Shown here in pieces: positions 57,396 through 64,000 of a stretch of 64,000 nucleotides of DNA. The position numbers were made by a program, and so were the translations under genes. The notes under the pieces were generated by a model, which worked only from the letters and a program-made list of their open reading frames with translations, searched no databases and was not told the DNA's origin. This DNA is from Enchytraeus crypticus (lineage: Eukaryota > Annelida > Clitellata > Enchytraeida > Enchytraeidae). The first letter of the stretch is position 1, and every line of letters starts with the position of its first letter. Where the stretch lies: NCBI GenBank assembly GCA_905160935.1, contig CAJHZI010000893.1:124001-188000 (forward strand), given 5' to 3'.

Positions 57396-57879
57396 TAGGT
57401 TGTAATGTGTTTAACGTCAAGGTTCAGAAGCACAAGGCTTCGCTTCAAGACGACTTGATACACTCGAGCTACCGTCACAAAGATTAATGTAACAGAGGTT
57501 ACTTGTGAATATCTGTTACACTCTGTGGTGTTGTGTTGCTAAGAGTTTGGCTAATATTTTTTAAAAGCTGACCGGATTTGAATTTAGTGCTCTCACTTCA
57601 AAATTGCTCATCTTAATGGGCGGATGAGAAATCTGAATGATAATTGCGAATAGCTAAGTGGTAAATGCGAAATGTGTAAGCTATGTTAATGTATTAACAC
57701 TGTTAACGCTATCTTAAAGAGAAAAATATTATTTCTGATATTGATTTATCGTGTATATGTAACAATTTACTATGGTGATATTTGAGGCTGAAGCTGTAAA
57801 GTAGCACAGAATGTTAAAGATGTATGATAACTCTATTTGAAATGATTGCATACATTTCTTACTCAGTTGCTCTCCTTGC

Positions 57880-57881
<2 letters not shown>

Positions 57882-57908
<27 letters not shown>
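57882..57908. repeat. (CT)n microsatellite
   Basis: About 13 CT units. Confidence 0.9.
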
Positions 57909-57909
<1 letters not shown>

Positions 57910-57911
<2 letters not shown>

Positions 57912-59130
57912 TTATGATATATCACAGGCACAGTGCTTAGTGTGTCTTAACTCTGTCTGTTGTTGCGCTCTATAAAGTGCACTGTATCAACAAATTGATT
58001 GATTCATCTTAGGGACTGTCTACCCGAATCCTTAATCGATTGTACATTGGCCTCCACTTTGAAAAAATATATGGCTTCAGGGGTGGTTTCTCGTTGCATT
58101 CTTTAATGCTTGTTGTTATCTGCTGGCCTATTTACCTTCCATATTCTCAGTCTGTTACATACACGTGGTAGTAAGACATTTTGTAGACAAAAATGACTGA
58201 GATTATGTAGAAATTATAAAACAGTAAGACAAAAGTGACTAAGATTAAGTATAAATTGGCGAGCAAATTTCAACGCATCTTGCCGTGCGCATGTGGTACA
58301 CTCGACCACGGTTCGACTGGTTTTCGAACCCGTGGCGTCTATCGTTCAAGTTTGCTGTTTAATATCAGTATCTGAAACCAGCAAATAGAAATGCATGCGT
58401 GCTATGTTGCAGCTTACTTATGCTGTTTTTATGAAATGGTTAAGCGGTTTGGATAATTTGTGGATATACATGTAACTCGCTGTAGAATCATTGTGGCAAA
58501 TCAATCAAAACGACGCTAAATGAATGCGATTTATAATATTTTTATTTCCTTATGGTATGAAAAATAATATATAGGCTATATAGTAATAGTAAATTTTAAT
58601 AATAATTAGTATTAATAATTGTATTGATGTCAATAAAATATATTACTTACAATTGAGAATATAATAAGCCGTTATAGATGCAGTGATCTTCAAGTCTAAA
58701 TGTGCCACGATAGTTTAGGATTACGTTGTATATAGCAATTATATACGACTTTACGTATGCTCAAATTCGAAATTAGTTGAAATGAAAGGCTCTCCTGAAC
58801 ATGTGCTAGCAATCGGTGGAGCTTTAGTGGTCTATGTTGACTCTTTTGTACTATAAAATCATTTCTTTTTATAAGTTCTCTTACATTGAATTCGATCATA
58901 TACCGATACTTTGTTTCATCGGTTCAAATTTCTGCTACAAATGCATATCTGTAGTAGAAGTTCCACACAGTGTACATAATGGGCGAGCTCGTATGTTCTC
59001 TTTCGTTGCATCGCTCATTTGAAATTTTTGTCTGCCTAATGGAGATTAGAGATTTATAAAATCAATAACTAAACTAATTTGTAACAAACGCCCAGGCATA
59101 ATTAGTGAGAGTCATGACTTTACGTCCGGT
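57910..59130. other. No gene seen; repeat debris
   Basis: 57990-58160 keeps traces of the GGCAACGGGAAACC family (CTTCAGGGGTGGTTTCTCGT). 58290-58350 has a tRNA B-box-like TTTTCGAACCC. The remainder is AT-rich. Confidence 0.4.
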
Positions 59131-59135
59131 TGTAG

Positions 59136-59360
59136 GACAGGTTATGCTGAAGGCTAATCGCACTATGCTGAAGGCTAATCGGACTATGCTGAAGGCTAAT
59201 CGGACTTTACTGAATGATAATCGGCCTATGATGCAGGATAATCGGACTATGCTGAAGGATAATCGGACTATGATGCAAGATAGTCGGACTATACTGAAGG
59301 CTAATCGGACTATGATGAAGGCTAATCGGACTATGATGAAGGTTAATGGGCCTTCGAGGC
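59136..59360. repeat. 21-bp minisatellite
   Basis: Ten units of CTGAAGGCTAATCGGACTAT+G. Period divisible by 3 keeps frames open on both strands. Confidence 0.95.
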
Positions 59361-59689
59361 AGTCTAATCGGGCTATTAGGCTACCAAACCGGTCTTGCAA
59401 CTGGTTTACTGGGCAGTATACATGCACATTAACAATACTATTGAAATATACAATTTTAAATTCTGACTGACCGTTTTTGTTGATCTGCCGTTTATTGATA
59501 TATTTGACTTTATGGGAAACGATACGCCTATAGATTCATACTTCTGGTTAGAGTGTGTAAAGTGTTGTCATTTAATATCGAAATTCTAATGTTATGTTCA
59601 TGAAGTTCATCCTGACATACGAGCGAAATGTGTAAGCAGACTGAGATTGATTGAAAAATAAGTACTATCGACTGAGATTTGACACTTGA

Positions 59690-60425
59690 TTGGCTTTTTG
59701 AAATGCAGTGCTTAAACTAAGAAGCTTTGATGGCTTTTTGAAATGCAATGCCTAAGCTAAGAAGCTTTGAAGACTGTGTGAAATTCATGCAAAGCGTAAG
59801 CTAAGAAGCTTTGATGGCTTTATAAAATGCAGGCAATGCTTAAGCTAAGATGCTTTGATGGCTTTATGAAATGCAGGCAATGCGTAAGCTAAGAAGCTTT
59901 GATGGCTTTGTGAAATGCAGGCAATGCTTAAGCTAAGACGCTTTGATGGCTTTGTGAAATGCAGGCAATGCGTAAGCTAAGAAGCTTTGATGGCTTCATG
60001 AAATGCAGGCAATGCGTAAGCTAAGAAACTTGTATCGCTTTGTGAAATGCATGCAATGCGTAAGCTAAGAAGCTTTGATGGCTTTGTGAAATGCTTGCAA
60101 TGCGTAGCTAAGAAACGTAAGAAACTTTAATGGCTTTTTGAAATGCATGCAATGCTTAAGCTAAGAAGCGTTGATGGCTTTGTGAAATTCAGGCAATGCG
60201 TTTGCTAAGAAACCTTTATGGCTTTGTGAAATGTAATGCGTATAAGCTAAGAAGCTTTGATGACTTTGTTAAATGCAATGCGTAAGCTAAGACGTACTGA
60301 TGACTGTTTGAAATGTAATGCGCAAGCTAAGACGCTTTGATGGCAGTTTGAAATGCAATGCGTAAGCTAAGAAGCTTTGATGGCTGTGTGAAATGCATTG
60401 AGTGAACTAAGAAGCTTGGGTGTTT
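59690..60425. repeat. About 44-bp minisatellite
   Basis: Some 16 units of TGAAATGCAGGCAATGCGTA, AGCTAAGAAGCTTTGATGGC, TTTG, with unit length varying by several bp. Confidence 0.95.
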
Positions 60426-60814
60426 TATTGAAATTATGGCAATCGACTGAGTTAGCTTGCTTGTTGTTTGCATTCGAAACGTGTGTGTTTGGGCTAACAT
60501 GACTGACATAAGCTATTGAGACATTCACTACTCTATTGAGACATTCAATGCAAATGCTTAGACCGACTCGAGGAAAAATTGAAAGAGAAAGTTAGCATCA
60601 TGTTAGCTAACGACTGAGCTAACCTGGTTGTTGGTGGCTTATTGAAATATGGGAGCTAACCTTGTTTTATGTCTAATAGCATATTAATAGCTTTTATGGG
60701 TAAACAGGATTGTTTTCTCAGGAAATGACGCCCCTGCCCAGTAAATGTCAGTCGAAGCTGAGGAAGACATAGGGGGCCCACCTTGTCATTAGCAGAATCC
60801 CATAATTGATAATC

Positions 60815-61020
60815 CATTGACCGAGCGATTGATGACTAATCGAGATATCTGTAATGAGTCATCGACTGAGCTGACCGGGTGATTGATGACTAATCGAGAT
60901 CTGTGTAATGAGTCATCGACTGAGCTGACCGGGTGATTGATGACTAATTGAGATCTATGTAATGAGTCATCGACTGAGCTGACCGGGTGACTGATGACTG
61001 ATTGAGGTCTATGTATTGAG
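60815..61020. repeat. About 55-bp minisatellite
   Basis: Four units of GAGTCATCGACTGAGCTGAC, CGGGTGATTGATGACTAATC, GAGATCTATGTAAT. Confidence 0.9.
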
Positions 61021-61031
61021 ATATAGATTGG

Positions 61032-61181
61032 AGCTGACTATGAGATGACTGCCTCGTTTAATGAGCCATGCAGTCATCTCATAGTGAGCTTATTAATTAT
61101 TCAATTCATTATCGGAGATTAGAGCTCATTATGAGATGACTGCCTCGTTTAATGAGCCATGCAGTCATCTCATAATGAGCT
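61032..61181. repeat. Pair of 59-bp hairpin elements, distant copy
   Basis: Elements at 61032-61090 and 61123-61181, starts 91 bp apart, the same pair arrangement as at 39.9-42.3 kb but about 19 kb away and without the tRNA-like unit. Confidence 0.95.
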
Positions 61182-61329
61182 GATATGATATAGTTGATAT
61201 AGGATGATGTAGTGCTCTTGTTTATTTCACCTAGGTTTATGATAGATTATTCGGCTCCGTAATTGTGACAGGGTTGATTTGGGACCTGGCTTGTAATAGT
61301 TTACCCGAACCATGCAGCGTGAGAGTTTA

Positions 61330-61555
61330 GTCAGGCCTGGGTTCGTCATGGACTTCCCGGTTCCGCTAGGGTACGTGATAGACTTTCCGGGCCCGCTAGG
61401 GTTCGTCATAGGCTTCCCGGGTGCGCTAGTGTACGTGATAGACTTCCCGGGCCCGCTAGGGTACGTGATAGACTTTCCCGGGCCCGCTAGGGTACGTGAT
61501 AGACTGCCCGGTCCCGCTAGGGTACGTGATTGACTTCCCAGGTCCGCTAGAGGAT
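61330..61555. repeat. 30-bp GC-rich minisatellite
   Basis: Seven units of GACTTCCCGGGCCCGCTAGG plus GTACGTGATA; shares the CCCGGGCCC core with the array at 62 kb. Confidence 0.95.
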
Positions 61556-61727
61556 AAATTACGTTACGTGACAGCATTTGCATCAGCTAGTCGTATTCAC
61601 TCGGTTGCTGTTAAAACGGTCTGAAAGTTTTAAACGGTTCGTTGACTTCCGATTTATCTCTCAGTTATTCCAATCGGCTTAGAATCGTTATGGGTCCAGA
61701 TTAACGACTACCCGGGTCATAATTACT

Positions 61728-61795
61728 GATAGATTAGATATGGGCCCGGATACTAGATTATAAACGCGGGTCCATATCGAATCGATCACAGATTA
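61728..61795. repeat. Imperfect long palindrome at left edge of the CCCGGG array
   Basis: TGATAGATTAGATATGGGCC pairs with the reverse complement GGGTCCATATCGAATCGATC region around TAGATTATAA, with some mismatches. The counterpart is at 63612-63683. Confidence 0.75.
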
Positions 61796-61802
61796 AAAAG
61801 AT

Positions 61803-61905
61803 AATGTTAACGTCAGTGTCCTCACTCGAAAGCAATGTCATTGACGGGCGAGCCCAGGATTTGAACCCCGCACATACTGATCCGCGGTCTAGTATCTTAC
61901 CGACT
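61803..61905 (-). mobile_element. tRNA-derived SINE-like copy
   Basis: GTTAACGTCAGTGTCCTCAC, GACGGGCGAGCCCAGGATTT, GAACCCCGCACATACTGATC, GCGGTCTAGTATCTTACCG. Well preserved. Confidence 0.85.
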
Positions 61906-61967
61906 TATTATTAGTTATGATTATTAATGATGAATAATTATGATTAATTAGGCCCTAATTAAAAAAA

Positions 61968-63605
61968 ATTAGGGCCCGGGATTTTAATATAATATCCGGG
62001 CCCTGGTTTGGAGTCAAAAAGGCCCGGGTTTACGATGTATTACCCGGGCCCTAACTTTTTACAGATGTTATGGGCCCGGGTTTACGATGTATTACCCGGG
62101 CCATAACTTGTTACAGATGCTGTGGGCCCGGGTTTACGATGTATTACCCAGGCCCTAACTTATTACAGATGCTGTGGGCCCGGGTTTACGATGTATTACC
62201 CGGGCCCTAACTTATCACAGATGCTGTGGGCCCGGGTTTAAGATGTATTACCCGGGCCCTAACTTATTATAGATGCTGTGGGCCCGGGTTTACGATGTAT
62301 TACCCGGGCCCTAACTTATTACAGATGCTGTGGGCCCGGGTATACGATGTATTACCCGGGCCCTAACTTATTACAAATGCTGTGGGCCCGGGTATACGAT
62401 GTATTACCCGGGCCCTAACTCATTACAGATGCTGTGGGCCCGGGTTTACGATGTATTACCCGGGCCCAAACTTATTATAGATGCTGTGGGCCCGGGTTTA
62501 CGATGTATTACCCAGGCCCTAATTTATTACAAATGCTGTGGGCCCGGGTATACGATGTATTACCCGGGCCCTAACTCATTACAGATGCTGTGGGCCCGGA
62601 TATACGATGTATTACCCGGGCCCTAACTTATTACAGATGCTGTGGGCCCGGGTTTACGATGTATTACCCGGGCCCTAACTCATTACAGATGCTGTGGACC
62701 CGGGTTTACGATGTATTACCCGGGCCCTAACTTTTTACAAATGCTGTGGGCCCGGGTTTACGATGTATTACCCGGGTCCTCACTTATAACAGATGCTGTG
62801 GGCCCGGGTATACGATGTATTACCCGGGCCCTAACCTATTACAGATGCTGTGGGCCCGGGTTTACGATGTATTACCCGGGTCCTAACTTATTATAGATGC
62901 TGTGGGCCCGGGTTTACGATGTATTACCCAGGCCCTAACTCATTACAGATGCCGTGGGCCCGGGTATACGATGTATTACCCGGGCCCTAACTTATTACAG
63001 ATGCTGTGGGCCCGGGTTTACGATGTATTACCCGGGCCCTAACTTTTTACAGATGCTGTGGGCCCGGGTTTACGATGTATTAACTTTTACAGAGGTTATG
63101 GCCAGGGCCCTAACTTTTTACAGAGGTTACCCGGTTTTACATGTATGCGGCCCCGGGTTTACGAGGCCCTAGGATGCACAGTATTACCCGGGCCCTAACT
63201 TATTACAGATGCTGTGGGCCCGGGTTTACGATGTATTACCCGGGCCCTAACTTTTTACAGAGGTTATGGGCCAGGTTTTAAGATGTATTATCGGGCCCTA
63301 ACTTTTTACAGATGTTTTGGGCCCGGGTTTACGATGTATTACCCGGGCCCTAACTTATTATAGATGCTGTGGGCCCGGGTTTACGATGTATTACCCAGGC
63401 CCTAACTCATTACAGATGCCGTGGGCCCGGGTATACGATGTATTACCCGGGCCCTAACCTATTACAGATGCTGTGGGCCCGGGTTTACGATGTATTACCC
63501 GGGCCCTAACTTATTACAGATGCTGTGGGCCCGGGTTTACGATGTATTACCCGGGCCCTAACTTATTACAGATGCTGTGGGCCCGGGTTTACGATGTTAT
63601 ACCCG
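61968..63605. repeat. 52-bp palindromic GC-core satellite array
   Basis: About 31 units of GATGCTGTGGGCCCGGGTTT, ACGATGTATTACCCGGGCCC, TAACTTATTACA. Each unit has a 10-bp perfect inverted repeat (GGGCCCGGGT/ACCCGGGCCC) around a 12-nt loop and contains ApaI and SmaI recognition sequences twice. The 52-bp period shifts frame every unit, so the ORFs are not a protein. Confidence 0.97.
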
Positions 63606-63611
63606 GCCGTT

Positions 63612-63683
63612 ATTTGTGATAGATTCGATATGGGCCCGGGTACCACATTATAAACCCGGGTCCATATCGAGTCTATCACAAAT
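63612..63683. repeat. About 30-bp-arm palindrome at right edge of the CCCGGG array
   Basis: ATTTGTGATAGATTCGATAT, GGGCCCGGGT against ACCCGGGTCCATATCGAGTC, TATCACAAAT around a 12-nt centre, with about two mismatches. Confidence 0.9.
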
Positions 63684-63815
63684 TATGGCCCGGGTGTATA
63701 ATGTAGTACCCGGGCCCTGGTTTAGAGTCGAAGTGGGCCCGGGTGTACGATGTATTTCCCGGGCCCTAAATTGTTACAGATTCTATGGGCCCGGGTCTAC
63801 GATGTATTACCCGGA
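63684..63815. repeat. Degenerate units of the CCCGGG array
   Basis: Three diverged GGCCCGGGT...ACCCGGGCC units beyond the right palindrome. Confidence 0.85.
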
Positions 63816-64000
63816 CCCTAGCGCTATTGTTGCTATTTTTATTCTGAAAAATCACAAAATAATAAATTTTACATAAAGAATCAAAAACTTTTGAAAAATG
63901 TAAAAAATTTAAAAATAGTTTAAAAAATTAAGGACCACAAATAAATAAATGACATCAAAAAACACAATTATAAAAATTTTAGCAACGAAATAAAACTCAA
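63816..64000. other. A-rich right edge, no gene seen
   Basis: Low-complexity AT sequence. Confidence 0.5.

Noticed and set aside
59074..59470. ORFs on both strands over the 21-bp array
   Set aside because: A period divisible by 3 keeps both strands open; no non-repeat coding sequence.
62330..63172. Several Gly/Pro/Cys-rich ORFs
   Set aside because: The 52-bp period rotates frames every unit; no selection for a protein is possible across the array.

Overview
The window reads as nuclear DNA of an intron-rich eukaryote, most likely an invertebrate animal. It is AT-rich, with GT-AG introns, many tRNA-derived SINE-like copies, LINE 3'-end remnants and an exceptional load of mini- and microsatellites. 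I cannot place the species from sequence alone. No prokaryotic operons, CRISPR arrays, rRNA genes or intact tRNA genes are seen.

Two multi-exon protein genes on the + strand can be assembled. (1) 2378-11462 is a complete erlin (ERLIN1/2-type SPFH protein of the ER membrane), 12 coding exons, 333 aa, every junction frame-consistent. (2) 17816-28438 is a gene of four coding exons for a large, unrecognised, acidic and serine-rich protein of about 1,460-1,480 aa; exon 1 alone is about 2.9 kb and the last exon starts at 27280. A LINE 3' end lies antisense in its third intron.

Downstream of gene 2 (28439-32884) there are GC-richer blocks ending in good splice donors, at 29057, 30088, 31726 and 32884. 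They may be a spliced 3' UTR, a non-coding RNA, or 5' exons of a further gene whose first coding exon would be 32862-32884. From 33 kb to the end I find no convincing gene. That half holds tandem arrays (42-bp arrays at 33.6-34.6 and 44.4-45.2 kb, a GATATGA-type array at 47.3-49.1 kb, and others), SINE-like copies, duplicated blocks at 35-38 kb, a family of 59-bp hairpin elements usually arranged in pairs (39-42 kb and again at 61 kb), a 2.4-kb-spaced inverted repeat (49.4/52 kb), and a GC-rich palindromic 52-bp array (62-63.6 kb).

The observations most worth following are these. (a) TTGA/GATT tracts lie just upstream of 7 of the 11 erlin 3' splice sites, and complementary TCAA tracts follow the exon 1 and exon 2 donors of gene 2. 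This suggests RNA pairing across introns or a substitute for a polypyrimidine tract. (b) Tandem arrays are built from a 3' splice site plus the beginning of the next exon (erlin exon 6; 29.6-29.9 kb). (c) The paired hairpin family and the palindromic CCCGGG array are unusual in structure.
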